This document shows, in pieces, positions 1 to 8,594 of a stretch of DNA of 64,000 nt (position 1 is the stretch's first letter; every line of letters starts with the position of its first letter). The translations under genes and the position numbers were made by a program. The stretch is from Humibacillus sp. DSM 29435 (GTDB lineage: Bacteria > Actinomycetota > Actinomycetes > Actinomycetales > Dermatophilaceae): NCBI RefSeq assembly GCF_001758225.1, contig NZ_MAST01000012.1:310001-374000 (forward strand), in the 5' to 3' direction. The notes under the pieces were generated by a model. The model did not search any database and was not told where the DNA came from. It saw only the letters and a program-made list of their open reading frames with translations.

Positions 1-1163
1 TCGGGGTAGGCCAGCCCGGATGCCGCCCACATCCGCGGGTACATCGAGCTCGGCGTGAACCCGGGCATGGTGTTGATCTCGTTGACGACCACGCGTCCGT
101 CGACGGTGTAGAAGCAGTCGACGCGGGCGAGTCCCTCGCAGCCGAGCGACTCGAACGCCGCGGCCGCCAGCCGACGCACCTCGTCGCTCACCTCGGGTGG
201 CAGGTCGGCGGGGCAGCTGAGGTCGACGTCGGCCTCGGAGAGGTACTTCGCCTCGAAGTCGTAGAAGGCATGGTTGGCGTGCACCTCGATCTCGCCGACG
301 AACGACGTGTGCGGCGCGTCGGTGCCGTGGCCCTCGAGCACGGCACACTCGATCTCCCGGCCGCTGATCCCCTCTTCGACCAGCACCTTCGGGTCGTGCT
401 GCCGAGCCGTCTCGATCGCGGCCTCGAGCCCGCTCGGACCGGCGACCTTGGTGATCCCCATGGACGAGCCCGCCCGGGACGGCTTGACGAACACCGGGTA
501 GGACAGCGCCGAACACCGCTCCAGAGCGGCGGCCGGGTCGGCCCGCCAGGCCCGGTCGCTGATCACGACGTAGGGGCCGACCGGGATGCCGTGGCCTGCA
601 AAGACGACCTTCATGTAGTGCTTGTCCATTCCGGCGGCGGAGGCGAACACCCCTGACCCGACGTACCGCACGTCCGACAGCTCGAGAAAGCCCTGGAGCG
701 TGCCGTCCTCGCCGAAGGGCCCGTGCAGCACCGGAAAGACGACGTCGACGGCGCCCAGCTCGACCGGGGGCTGCCCGGCCTCGAGCACGGTCAGTGCCGT
801 CTCGCGCGTCGACAGCGGGAGCACGACGCGCGAGGGCGACGGCTCGACCTCAGGGGTGTGGGCGGCGGTGAGCTCGAAGCGCTCCGGGTCATCGGCCGCC
901 AGCACCCACTGCCCGTCGCGGGTGATCCCGATGGGCACGACGTCGTACTTCTCGCGGTCGATGGCGCGCAGCACCCCGGCGGCCGTCGCGCAGGAGACGG
1001 CGTGCTCGGACGACCGGCCGCCGAACACGACCGCGACGCGGGGCCGGCTCTGCTCACCCGTCGTCCTGGGCTGCGTCTCGGCAGGCGCGGCAGGTTCGGC
1101 AGGCGCGGCCGGCTCGGCCGGCTGGCGCGGTTCGGCTGGGGTGGCGGGCTGGTCGCTGGTCAT
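1..1163 (-). CDS. ddl: D-alanine--D-alanine ligase, 3' end cut by the window edge
   Basis: ATP-grasp ligase that joins two D-alanines in the cytoplasm to make the end of the peptidoglycan precursor peptide. About 387 codons are visible. After a low-complexity N-terminal extension (residues 1-40, rich in Pro, Ala and Glu, with a repeated PAEPA motif) comes the family start VVFGGRSSEH at about 45-54, then the ATP-binding KPSRAGSSMG segment and, near the window edge, NEINTMPGFT, the metal- and substrate-binding motif. The ATG at 1163 is the first start of the open frame. In Mycobacterium ddl also sits beside gpsA; here a metB-like gene has come between them. Confidence 0.95.
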   Translation of the reverse strand, partial: MTSDQPATPAEPRQPAEPAAPAEPAAPAETQPRTTGEQSRPRVAVVFGGRSSEHAVSCATAAGVLRAIDREKYDVVPIGITRDGQWVLAADDPERFELTAAHTPEVEPSPSRVVLPLSTRETALTVLEAGQPPVELGAVDVVFPVLHGPFGEDGTLQGFLELSDVRYVGSGVFASAAGMDKHYMKVVFAGHGIPVGPYVVISDRAWRADPAAALERCSALSYPVFVKPSRAGSSMGITKVAGPSGLEAAIETARQHDPKVLVEEGISGREIECAVLEGHGTDAPHTSFVGEIEVHANHAFYDFEAKYLSEADVDLSCPADLPPEVSDEVRRLAAAAFESLGCEGLARVDCFYTVDGRVVVNEINTMPGFTPSSMYPRMWAASGLAYP

Positions 1164-1213
1164 CACGCGAGACTCTATCCCGGGGCGAGCCGGCCGACTC
1201 GTACGCTGAACGG

Positions 1214-2335
1214 GTGAGCCACGCGGTCGACCCGAACACTCTGCACACCGATACGTACGTCGTGGCAGCGGGTCGCCCGACGCGCTCCCCTGGCGCGTCG
1301 GTCAACCCGGCGGTCGAGCTCACGTCGACCTACTCCGCTGACGGACCGGTCAACTACGCCCGGGTCGGCAACCCGACGTGGAACGCCTTCGAAGAGGCAC
1401 TGGGCGGGCTCGAGGGTGGGTCGGCGCTCGTGCATGCGTCCGGGATGGGCGCCATCTCGGCCGCCCTGTCACTCGCCGAAGCTCACGCCACTATCGTGGC
1501 CCCCGACCAGACCTACAACGGCACCGGCGACCTGCTCAGCGCCTACCAGGCGGGCGGCGGCACGGTGGCGCGTCGGCACGCGAGCGACACGGCCGGGCTG
1601 CTCGTCGCTGTCGACGCACTCGGGCCGGGTGACCTGCTCTGGCTCGAGTCGCCCACCAACCCGCTGATGGACGTCGTCGACCTGCCGGCGGTGCTCGCCC
1701 GGTCGAGCGAGCGGGGGGTGACCAGTGTCGTCGACAACACGCTCGCGACGCCGCTGCTGTGTCGTCCTCTGCAGCTCGGCGCCGACGTCGTGGTGCACTC
1801 GGTGACGAAGTACCTCTCCGGCCACTCCGACGTCGTGCTCGGCGCCAGCGTCGTGGCCGACACCGAGCGCGGCCGGGCACTCGGGGAACGGCTGCGGCGA
1901 CACCGCACCCTGCACGGGGCGATCGCCGGGCCGATGGAGGTCTTTCTCGCGCTGCGCGGCCTGCGCACCCTGTCGGTGCGCTTCGAACGGGCCTGCGCCA
2001 ACGCGGCTGTTCTTGCCGCTCGGCTGGAGGCTCACCCCGCCGTCGCCCGGGTTCGCTACCCCGGTTCGGGGGCCATGATGGCCATCGACGTGGCCGGCCC
2101 CCCTGACGACCCAGAGCCGGCGGAGCAGGTCTGCGCCGCCACCAGGCTCTGGCTGCACTCGACGAGCCTCGGGGGCGTCGAGTCGCAGATCGAACGGCGC
2201 CGGCGCCACCCCTCGGAGCCCGACACCGTGCCGCACAGCCTGCTGCGCCTGTCGGTCGGGATCGAGCACGTCGAAGATCTGTGGGCCGACCTAGACCTGG
2301 CCCTGCGGGTCGGCACGGGCGCCGTTCAGCCCTGA
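1214..2335 (+). CDS. PLP-dependent cystathionine gamma-synthase/lyase family enzyme
   Basis: Cys/Met-metabolism transulfuration enzyme of PLP fold type I, 373 aa. The Schiff-base lysine is in SVTKYLSGHSD (Lys199) and the pyridine-nitrogen aspartate in VVDNTLATP (about Asp174). The SLGGVES stretch and the closing LLRLSVGIEHVEDLWADL are typical of the family. It starts with GTG at 1214, divergent from ddl with 50 bp between them. Oddity: after VRYPG (about residue 284) the chain jumps directly to GAMMAIDV; relatives have about 18 more residues here (a Leu-Pro segment ending in a Gly-Phe-Gly turn), so there is probably an in-frame deletion near the active site. Whether it is a synthase or a lyase cannot be told from sequence. 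Confidence 0.85.
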   Translation: MSHAVDPNTLHTDTYVVAAGRPTRSPGASVNPAVELTSTYSADGPVNYARVGNPTWNAFEEALGGLEGGSALVHASGMGAISAALSLAEAHATIVAPDQTYNGTGDLLSAYQAGGGTVARRHASDTAGLLVAVDALGPGDLLWLESPTNPLMDVVDLPAVLARSSERGVTSVVDNTLATPLLCRPLQLGADVVVHSVTKYLSGHSDVVLGASVVADTERGRALGERLRRHRTLHGAIAGPMEVFLALRGLRTLSVRFERACANAAVLAARLEAHPAVARVRYPGSGAMMAIDVAGPPDDPEPAEQVCAATRLWLHSTSLGGVESQIERRRRHPSEPDTVPHSLLRLSVGIEHVEDLWADLDLALRVGTGAVQP

Positions 2336-2376
2336 GGGCCTGCCCCGACGGCTGACGGTTGGCTCTGCCCACCCCG

Positions 2377-2452
2377 CCCCGCCACGGTCCGATCCCCGCG
2401 GCCGAAGCAACCAACCAGCCGCACCAACCCCGCCACGGTCCGATCCCCGCGG
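2377..2452. repeat. 25-bp direct repeat, two copies 51 bp apart
   Basis: The same 25 bases occur at 2377-2401 and 2428-2452, in the gap between the convergent metB-like gene and gpsA. The copies are identical and contain the core GCCACGGTCCGATCCCCGCG. No function is evident; the remaining gap sequence to 2542 shows no gene. Confidence 0.7.
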
Positions 2453-2542
2453 TTCAGCCTGACCCGTGCCCGCAACGCCGCCGCTCAGCTGAGGTGCTCG
2501 TCGTCGGTCTGGCGCGCGGGGACCACCTGGGAAAAAATAGGG

Positions 2543-3541
2543 TCAGTGCTTCTCGACCTTGAGGTCACGCGACATCAGCCGCGGGCCGATGTCGCGTGCC
2601 GAGTGCCCGTCGCGGACCACCGCGACGACCTGCTCGACGATAGGCATGTCGACGCCCTGGGCGACGGCGAGAGCCAGTATCGACTGGCACGACTTGACGC
2701 CTTCCGCGGTCTGCTTCGTCTCGGCCACCACCTCGTCGACCGTCAGGCCCTGCCCCAGGCGCACCCCGAAACGGTGGTTGCGTGACAGCGGCGACATGCA
2801 GGTCGCGATGAGGTCGCCCACTCCGGCCATACCGAGAAAGGTCTCAGGCTCGGCACCGAGGGCCAGACCGAGCCGGGTCGTCTCAGCCAGCCCGCGGGTG
2901 ATGATGGTCGCCTTGGTGTTGTCACCGAAGCCCATCCCCTCGGCCATGCCCACCGCGAGCCCCACGACGTTCTTGGTGGCGCCGCAGATCTCGGCACCCA
3001 CGACATCGGTGCTCGTGTAGGGGCGGAAGGTCGAGCTGGCGCAGGCCGCAGCAACGCGTTCGGCCCCGGCCATGTCGGCGCAGGCGATGACACTCCCGGC
3101 CGGCTGGCGGGCCGCGATCTCCTTGGCCAGGTTGGGTCCGGACGCGATGACGATGCGCTCGCTCTCGACTCCGCCGACCTCGGCGATCACCTCACTCATC
3201 CGCTTCGTCGTGCCGAGCTCGACGCCTTTCATCAACGACACGACGTCGGCAGCGCGCGGGATGGCGTGGCCCCACTGCTCGAGGTTGGCCCGCAGGGTCT
3301 GGGACGGCACCGCGAGCACGACGATGTCGGCACCGTCGCAGGCGCCGACCGGATCGGTAGTGGCTCGCACCGACGAGGAGAGCTGGAGGTCGGGCAGGTA
3401 GTCGAGGTTGCATCCTGCGTTGATCTGGTCGGCCACCTCCTGGCGCCGGGCCCACATCGTCACGGTGCACCCGGCGTGGGCCAGGACCGAGCTGAACGCG
3501 GTGCCCCAGCTGCCCGTTCCCATCACGGCGACATGCGTCAT
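2543..3541 (-). CDS. gpsA: Glycerol-3-phosphate dehydrogenase [NAD(P)+]
   Basis: Reduces dihydroxyacetone phosphate to sn-glycerol 3-phosphate for phospholipid synthesis. 332 aa. The N-terminal Rossmann fold begins MGTGSWGTAFSSVLAH, followed by VPSQTLR and SLMKGVE. The C-terminal helical half has GATKNVVGLAVG (catalytic Lys) and GNHRFG-like NHRFGVRLGQG. A longer open frame runs upstream, but ATG 3541 is chosen because it forms an ATGA overlap with the stop codon of the acyltransferase gene upstream and gives the usual family N-terminus. The next enzyme in phospholipid synthesis is an acyltransferase of the kind encoded just upstream, so the pairing makes sense. Confidence 0.95.
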   Translation of the reverse strand: MTHVAVMGTGSWGTAFSSVLAHAGCTVTMWARRQEVADQINAGCNLDYLPDLQLSSSVRATTDPVGACDGADIVVLAVPSQTLRANLEQWGHAIPRAADVVSLMKGVELGTTKRMSEVIAEVGGVESERIVIASGPNLAKEIAARQPAGSVIACADMAGAERVAAACASSTFRPYTSTDVVGAEICGATKNVVGLAVGMAEGMGFGDNTKATIITRGLAETTRLGLALGAEPETFLGMAGVGDLIATCMSPLSRNHRFGVRLGQGLTVDEVVAETKQTAEGVKSCQSILALAVAQGVDMPIVEQVVAVVRDGHSARDIGPRLMSRDLKVEKH

Positions 3542-4344
3542 CCGCTGCTCCTCCGGCCGCGTCGCCGACGCAAGAGACCCGTACGAGCGGAGGGGCGGCC
3601 TTCCGCGCCGGGGTTGCCCGTCTCGGCGACGCCGAGTCGCCGGGGGTCGACGCGGTCGAGCGGGGCGGGCTCCCCCCGCAGCACCTCGAGCTGTTCGGTG
3701 ACGCGAGCCATGAGCCGGTCGGTCGCCTCTCGGAGCACCTTGGTGTCGATCGGCCGGTCGTAGAGGTCGCTGAGGTCGACCGGCGGTCCGGCGTACACCT
3801 GCATCGTGCGGCGCGGGAAGAGGCGCAGCCGCTTCCCGTACGGGGGGAGGATCTCCTGTGCCCCCCACTGGGCCACCGGGATCAGCGGGCAACGGGTCTC
3901 GAGAGCGATCCGAGCCGCTCCGGTCTTGCCCCGCATCGGCCAGAGGGCAGGATCTCGGGTGATGGTGCCCTCGGGAAAGATCCCCACGGGCTTGCCCTCG
4001 TGCACGGCCGCGACCGCCGCCCGGTAGGAGTCGGCCGCTGCTGCGGATCCCCGGTAGACCGGGATCTGGCCGGACTTGCGCAGCACCCAGCCGACCACAG
4101 GCACCGTGAACAGGCTCTCCTTGCCGAGAAAGTAGGCCTCCCGGCCGCTGTCGAACATGAAGTGGGCGAACACGAGCGGGTCGACGTAGCTGATGTGGTT
4201 GGGCGATACGATGAAGCCGCCCGTGGCGGGCAGGTTCTCCAGGCCTCGCCAGTCGCGCTTCGTCAACACCATGAGCGGCCGTCGAAGCAGAAACGCGGCC
4301 AGCCGGTAGGCGAACGGAAGTGGCCTCTCACGTGCACCGCCCAC
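3538..4344 (-). CDS. 1-acyl-sn-glycerol-3-phosphate acyltransferase (PlsC-like)
   Basis: Membrane-associated acyltransferase expected to acylate lysophosphatidic acid or a related acceptor. 268 aa. The catalytic NHxxxxD motif is NHISYVD (residues 49-55), and the acceptor phosphate-binding motif is FPEGT (about 123-127). A hydrophobic segment lies at about 10-27. The last 40 residues are basic and Arg-rich, beyond the acyltransferase fold. GTG 4344 has a good Shine-Dalgarno sequence (AGGAGG). The stop overlaps the gpsA start by four bases, so the two are probably translationally coupled. The exact acceptor is inferred from the family. Confidence 0.88.
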   Translation of the reverse strand: MGGARERPLPFAYRLAAFLLRRPLMVLTKRDWRGLENLPATGGFIVSPNHISYVDPLVFAHFMFDSGREAYFLGKESLFTVPVVGWVLRKSGQIPVYRGSAAAADSYRAAVAAVHEGKPVGIFPEGTITRDPALWPMRGKTGAARIALETRCPLIPVAQWGAQEILPPYGKRLRLFPRRTMQVYAGPPVDLSDLYDRPIDTKVLREATDRLMARVTEQLEVLRGEPAPLDRVDPRRLGVAETGNPGAEGRPSARTGLLRRRRGRRSSG

Positions 4345-4461
4345 GGCGTCGGCCTCCTAGCGCCACCACGTGCCGCGTCAGCGCGTGTCGTGCCCTCATC
4401 TTGGTCACCCGGGGGTGGCGTGTCGAGCAGGCGGGCGGCGAGTGGGACGATTGATTCCAGC

Positions 4462-5355
4462 ATGACCGACCTTCCGACGCCACCGCCATCCTGCAGGCCA
4501 CCCGGCGAGACACCGTGGCACGTCGTCATCCCGGTCAAGGACACCCGTTTCGGAAAGTCGCGGCTCGCCCGGGCGACCGGAGCCGACCGAGCCGCCCTCA
4601 GCCGCGCCGTCGCCGACGACACGATCGCCGCCGCCGTCGGGGCGGTCGGGGCCGCACGCGTGCTGGTCGTCACGTCGGATGCCGGTCTCACCGCCCAGCT
4701 CGTGAGGCTTGGCATCGACGTGGTGCCCGACCCGGGTGTCGGGCTGAACCCCGCCATCGTGGCGGGGCTACGCCGGCTGACGCACACGGGCCGGCTGTCA
4801 CGACCGGCCGCCCTGCTCGGTGACCTTCCCTGTCTCACGGCCGTCGACCTCCGAGCGGCCCTGGCCGCAGCCCACCCCCACGACCAGTCGTTCGTCCCCG
4901 ACGCCGATGGCGTCGGAACGGTGCTGCGCTGCGGCGGCATGGCATCGGGTCTGCGACCGCGGTTCGGGTCAGACAGCGCGGCTCGTCACGCCGCAGACGG
5001 TGCAGCGCGTCTCGATCTCGACCTGCCTCGTCTGCGAACCGACGTCGACGACCCGGCCTCACTGGCGGCGGCCATCGGTCTGGGTCTGGGGCCACGCACG
5101 GCGGGCCTCGTGGATCGACTCGGATCTGGTTGGATTCAGGGCATGCAGGCTAGCGTTCACACCTTCGATCCCGAGCACCACACCGGCAGCGTGCTGCTCG
5201 ACGACGGGCGGCAGGTGTCGTTCACGGCTGCCGCCTTCGAGGCGAGCGGGCTGCGTCTGGTGCGGCTAGGTCAACGGCTGACGGTGGAGGTGGCCGACGA
5301 GATGGTGGTCTCACTCGGCATCGTCGGAATCGGCCCCGGCCAGCAGATCCGCTGA
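4462..5355 (+). CDS. cofC: CofC/FbiD guanylyltransferase fused to a small OB-fold-like domain
   Basis: Nucleotidyltransferase that activates a phospho-three-carbon acid (phosphoenolpyruvate or 2-phospholactate) with GTP to start the tail of coenzyme F420. 297 aa. Residues about 17-205 are the CofC domain: VIPVKDTRFGKSRLA near the start, VLVVTSD, VPDPGVGLNPAI, LLGDLPCL and DADGVGTVLR. From Met228 (ATG at 5143) a second, in-frame domain of about 70 residues follows, with SVHTFDPEHHTGSVLLDDG and RLGQRLTVEV, resembling the small cold-shock-like OB proteins often found beside such genes. No stop separates them. In M. tuberculosis fbiD stands alone between ppk1 and gpsA. An internal start at 5143 could also give a separate small protein. 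Confidence 0.88.
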   Translation: MTDLPTPPPSCRPPGETPWHVVIPVKDTRFGKSRLARATGADRAALSRAVADDTIAAAVGAVGAARVLVVTSDAGLTAQLVRLGIDVVPDPGVGLNPAIVAGLRRLTHTGRLSRPAALLGDLPCLTAVDLRAALAAAHPHDQSFVPDADGVGTVLRCGGMASGLRPRFGSDSAARHAADGAARLDLDLPRLRTDVDDPASLAAAIGLGLGPRTAGLVDRLGSGWIQGMQASVHTFDPEHHTGSVLLDDGRQVSFTAAAFEASGLRLVRLGQRLTVEVADEMVVSLGIVGIGPGQQIR

Positions 5356-5368
5356 CGGCAGCCACCCG

Positions 5369-5414
5369 GCGCGCGTAGAGGGCCCGACCGATGGGTCGGG
5401 CCCTCTACGCGCGC
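5369..5414. terminator. Bidirectional terminator between cofC and hup
   Basis: Perfect 21-bp inverted repeat (arms 5369-5389 and 5394-5414) around the four-base loop GATG, located exactly between two convergent genes. There is no long U tract on either side, which is common for actinobacterial terminators. Confidence 0.85.
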
Positions 5415-5432
5415 AGAGACCTGCAGTGTTCT

Positions 5433-6155
5433 TCAGCGAGTGGCCGCCTTACGGGCCGTCGTCTTCTTCGCGGCAGCCTTGGTGGCCGTCTTGGCGGGTG
5501 CGGCCTTGGTCGCCGTCTTCTTCACGGCGGTCTTGGTCGCGGTCTTCACGGCAGCCTTGGCGGCGGTCTTGGCCGGTGCGGCCTTGGTCGCCGTCTTCGT
5601 GGCGGCGGTCTTGGTCGTCGCCCTGGCCGGCGCTGCCTTGGCCGGAGCCGTCTTGGCCGGTGCGGCCTTGGCGGGTGCGGCCTTGGTCGCCGTCTTCTTC
5701 ACGGCGGTCTTGGTCGCGGTCTTCGCGACAGCCTTGGTGGCCGTCTTGGCTGGTGCGGCCTTGGTCGCCGTCTTCTTCACGGCGGTCTTGGTCGCGGCCT
5801 TCGTGGCGGCGGTCTTGGCCGTGGCGGTGGACGAACCGGCCGAGGCCCGCGAAGCAGCAGACTCCGTGCGCGACAGCTTCTTGGCGCCTGAGACGACGTG
5901 CTTGAAGTTCGTTCCGGACCGGAACTTCGGCACCTTGGTCTTCTTGATCTTGACCGTCTCACCGGTCTTCGGGTTGCGACCGGTGCGCGCGGCGCGCTCG
6001 ACCCGCTCGAAGGTTCCGAACCCGGTGATCCCGACCTTCCCACCCTTGGCGACTTCGCGGATCACGATGTCGAGGAGAGCCTCGAGCGAATCGGAAGCGG
6101 CCTTCTTGCTGCCCAGCTTCACCTCAAGGGCATCGATCAGTTCTGCCTTGTTCAC
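5433..6155 (-). CDS. hup: HU-type DNA-binding protein with long Lys/Ala-rich tail
   Basis: Nucleoid-associated protein that bends and compacts DNA. 240 aa. Residues 1-90 form the HU fold, beginning MNKAELIDALEVKLGSKK and including GITGFGTFERVERAARTGRNP and KKTKVPKFRSG. Residues 95-240 are a low-complexity tail of Lys, Ala, Thr and Pro with recurring KTATKAAPAKTA-type blocks, like the histone-H1-like tail of mycobacterial HupB, but longer than its roughly 120 residues. GTG 6155 has a strong Shine-Dalgarno sequence (GGAGGGG). It is flanked by cofC and leuD as in Mycobacterium. The DNA repeats in the tail make its length prone to change. Confidence 0.96.
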   Translation of the reverse strand: MNKAELIDALEVKLGSKKAASDSLEALLDIVIREVAKGGKVGITGFGTFERVERAARTGRNPKTGETVKIKKTKVPKFRSGTNFKHVVSGAKKLSRTESAASRASAGSSTATAKTAATKAATKTAVKKTATKAAPAKTATKAVAKTATKTAVKKTATKAAPAKAAPAKTAPAKAAPARATTKTAATKTATKAAPAKTAAKAAVKTATKTAVKKTATKAAPAKTATKAAAKKTTARKAATR

Positions 6156-6366
6156 GTCTTCCCCTCCAGAGGACTGTCGAGGTCAACGACCCGACGGTAC
6201 GTCCGGATCCAGTCCGGTTAGGACCTGACGGTAAACGCAGATTGGCGCGAGGTCCACCACATCTGCAGGCATTTGCTTGTGTCGCAAGGGCATTGAGGTT
6301 CGTCACTGGTGGTCGGACGAGCCGTCGTGAGGGCACCCCTCGGGGTGCGAAACGTGACCAGAAAGG

Positions 6367-6397
6367 CCGAAAGCCCTTGATTGACAAGGGCTTTCGG
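6367..6397 (-). terminator. Terminator downstream of leuD
   Basis: Perfect 12-bp stem (6367-6378 with 6386-6397) around a seven-base loop, followed on the minus strand by CCTTTCT. It lies between the leuD stop and the hup start and would end the leuCD transcript before hup. Confidence 0.75.
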
Positions 6398-6425
6398 TTT
6401 CGTCACGGCGTTGTGACGGAGGTCG

Positions 6426-7019
6426 TCAGGCCAGTGTGGTGACCGGTTTGTGGCTCGGGCGACCCTTTTCGAACTCGGTGACCTCTTGCTCGTGTCGCAG
6501 GGTGAGCCCGATGTCGTCGAGCCCCTCGAGCAGACGCCAGCGCGTGTAGTCGTCGATCTCGAAGGGGGCCACGATCTCGCCCGCCCGTACGGTTCGGGCC
6601 AGGAGGTCGACGGTGATCTCGGCGCCCGGGTTGTTGTCGAGGAACTTCCAGATCAGCTCCACGTCATCCTGGGACACGATGGCCGTGAGCAGCCCTGCCT
6701 TGCCACTGTTCCCCCGGAAGATGTCAGCAAACCGAGAGCTGATGACGACCCGGAAGCCGTAGTTCATCAAAGCCCAGACGGCGTGTTCGCGGCTGGAGCC
6801 GGTGCCGAAGTCGGGGCCGGCCACGAGCACCGACCCGGCGGCGTACACGGGGTTGTTGAGTACGAAGGACTCGTCCTTGCGCCAGGCCGCGAAGAGGCCG
6901 TCCTCGAAGCCCGTGCGGGTCACGCGCTTGAGGTACTCGGCCGGGATGATCTGGTCGGTGTCGACGTTGCTGCGACGAAGCGGCACTCCGACGCCGGTGT
7001 GAGTCTTGAACTTGTCCAT
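6426..7019 (-). CDS. leuD: 3-isopropylmalate dehydratase small subunit
   Basis: With LeuC it isomerises 2-isopropylmalate to 3-isopropylmalate in leucine synthesis; the same enzyme acts on citramalate in the cimA route to isoleucine. 197 aa. Characteristic blocks are [17 protein letters not shown] near the N-terminus, [17 protein letters not shown] and [18 protein letters not shown]. Three bases separate it from the leuC stop, so the two form one operon read away from ndgR. The start ATG 7019 fits the family. Confidence 0.97.
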   Translation of the reverse strand: MDKFKTHTGVGVPLRRSNVDTDQIIPAEYLKRVTRTGFEDGLFAAWRKDESFVLNNPVYAAGSVLVAGPDFGTGSSREHAVWALMNYGFRVVISSRFADIFRGNSGKAGLLTAIVSQDDVELIWKFLDNNPGAEITVDLLARTVRAGEIVAPFEIDDYTRWRLLEGLDDIGLTLRHEQEVTEFEKGRPSHKPVTTLA

Positions 7020-7022
7020 GGC

Positions 7023-8450
7023 TCAGGCCTCCTGGGCGGTGATGGAGGTCTCGAGACCGGCCAGGTCGGCCGGGCTCGACAGGGTGCCGCGGATCGCGGT
7101 GGCGGCGGCGACGAGGGGGCTGACCAGGTGGGTGCGCCCGCCCTTGCCCTGCCGGCCCTCGAAGTTGCGGTTCGACGTCGACGCGCTGCGCTCGCCGGGC
7201 GAGAGGGTGTCAGGGTTCATCCCGAGACACATCGAGCAGCCGGGAAGGCGCCATTCGGCGCCCGCTGCGGTGAAGACGGCGTCGAGGCCCTCGGCCTCGG
7301 CTTGCAGACGCACCCGCGCCGAGCCGGGGACCACGAGCATGCGCACGCTCTTGGCGACCTGGTGTCCCTTGACGACGGCAGCCGCGGCCCGAAGGTCCTC
7401 GATGCGACCGTTCGTGCACGAGCCCACGAAGACGGTGTCGACCCTGATGTCGCGCAGCTTCGTTCCCGGCTCGAGGTCCATGTAGGCCAGCGCGTTCGCG
7501 GCCGACACCCGGTCGCTCTCGTCGGCGAACGACTCGGGGTCGGGCACGGAGTCGCTGAGCGGAAGGCCCTGACCCGGGTTGGTCCCCCAGGTGACGAACG
7601 GCGTCAGGTCGGACGCGTCGAGCTCGACCTGCTCGTCGAACTCGGCGTCGTCATCACTACGCAGCGCCGTCCACTCGGCCACAGCGGCATCCCAGTCGGC
7701 GCCCTGGGGGGCGTGAGGGCGCCCCTTGAGGTAGTCGAAGGTCGTCTGGTCGGGGGCGATCATGCCGGCGCGCGCACCGGCCTCGATCGACATGTTGCAC
7801 ACCGTCATCCGGGCTTCCATCGAGAGCGCCTCGATGGCCTCGCCGCGATACTCGAAGACATAGCCCTGACCGCCGCCGGTGCCGATCTTCGCGATCACCG
7901 CCAGCACGACGTCCTTGGCGGTGACTCCTTCGTGCAGCCGACCGACCACGTTCACCGCGAGCGTGCGGAAGGGACGCAGCGACAGCGACTGAGTGGCGAG
8001 CACGTGCTCGACCTCGGAGGTGCCGATGCCGAAGGCCAGGGCGCCGAAAGCGCCGTGGGTCGAGGTGTGGCTGTCGCCGCACACGACGGTCATGCCGGGC
8101 TGGGTCAGGCCGAGCTGCGGGCCGACGACATGAACGATGCCTTGGTCGACGTCACCCATCGGGTACAGACGAAGGCCGAACTCCTCGCAGTTGCGCCGCA
8201 GCGTCTCGACCTGGATCTTCGATACCGGGTCGGTGATCGGCCCCGGAGTCGTGGGCACGTTGTGGTCTTCCGTGGCCAGCGTGAGGTCGGGTCGGCGCAC
8301 CGGGCGACCGGCGAGGCGCAGACCGTCGAAGGCCTGAGGGCTGGTCACCTCATGCAACAGGTGCAGATCGATGTAGAGCAGATCGGGCTCACCCTCGGCG
8401 CGGCGTACCACGTGTGCGTCCCAGACCTTCTCGGCCAACGTCCCAGCCAT
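7023..8450 (-). CDS. leuC: 3-isopropylmalate dehydratase large subunit
   Basis: Aconitase-family [4Fe-4S] subunit of isopropylmalate isomerase. 475 aa. The cluster cysteines are visible in FVGSCTNGR and [12 protein letters not shown], and the conserved [19 protein letters not shown] block is intact. ATG 8450 has a strong Shine-Dalgarno sequence (GGAGGGAAG). It is divergent from ndgR; the 144-bp gap holds a palindrome that is probably the NdgR operator. Confidence 0.97.
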   Translation of the reverse strand: MAGTLAEKVWDAHVVRRAEGEPDLLYIDLHLLHEVTSPQAFDGLRLAGRPVRRPDLTLATEDHNVPTTPGPITDPVSKIQVETLRRNCEEFGLRLYPMGDVDQGIVHVVGPQLGLTQPGMTVVCGDSHTSTHGAFGALAFGIGTSEVEHVLATQSLSLRPFRTLAVNVVGRLHEGVTAKDVVLAVIAKIGTGGGQGYVFEYRGEAIEALSMEARMTVCNMSIEAGARAGMIAPDQTTFDYLKGRPHAPQGADWDAAVAEWTALRSDDDAEFDEQVELDASDLTPFVTWGTNPGQGLPLSDSVPDPESFADESDRVSAANALAYMDLEPGTKLRDIRVDTVFVGSCTNGRIEDLRAAAAVVKGHQVAKSVRMLVVPGSARVRLQAEAEGLDAVFTAAGAEWRLPGCSMCLGMNPDTLSPGERSASTSNRNFEGRQGKGGRTHLVSPLVAAATAIRGTLSSPADLAGLETSITAQEA

Positions 8451-8563
8451 GGCTTCCCTCCACGTTGTCTACCGGTGTCCTACCGGATCGAGCAAGGTTT
8501 CACCCGTCGCCCTCGACACCGTTCCGGTACAGCGTGGACCTTTGGCGAGGCCACGGAATTGAC

Positions 8564-8586
8564 GTCTCATTGCCTGAGACGGCAAT
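8564..8586. promoter_or_regulatory. Overlapping palindromes between leuC and ndgR (probable NdgR operator)
   Basis: Two perfect inverted repeats overlap just before the ndgR start: GTCTCA-N5-TGAGAC at 8564-8580 and ATTGCC-N6-GGCAAT at 8569-8586. The position between a divergent leuCD operon and an IclR-family regulator is the classical site of autoregulation and leuCD control in Streptomyces NdgR and corynebacterial LtbR. Binding itself is inferred. Confidence 0.7.
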
Positions 8587-8594
8587 ATCAGTGC

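Noticed and set aside
6450-8594. Very long open frame on the plus strand opposite leuD and leuC
   Set aside because: It is the shadow of leuDC on high-GC DNA; only its last part, from 8595, is the regulator gene.
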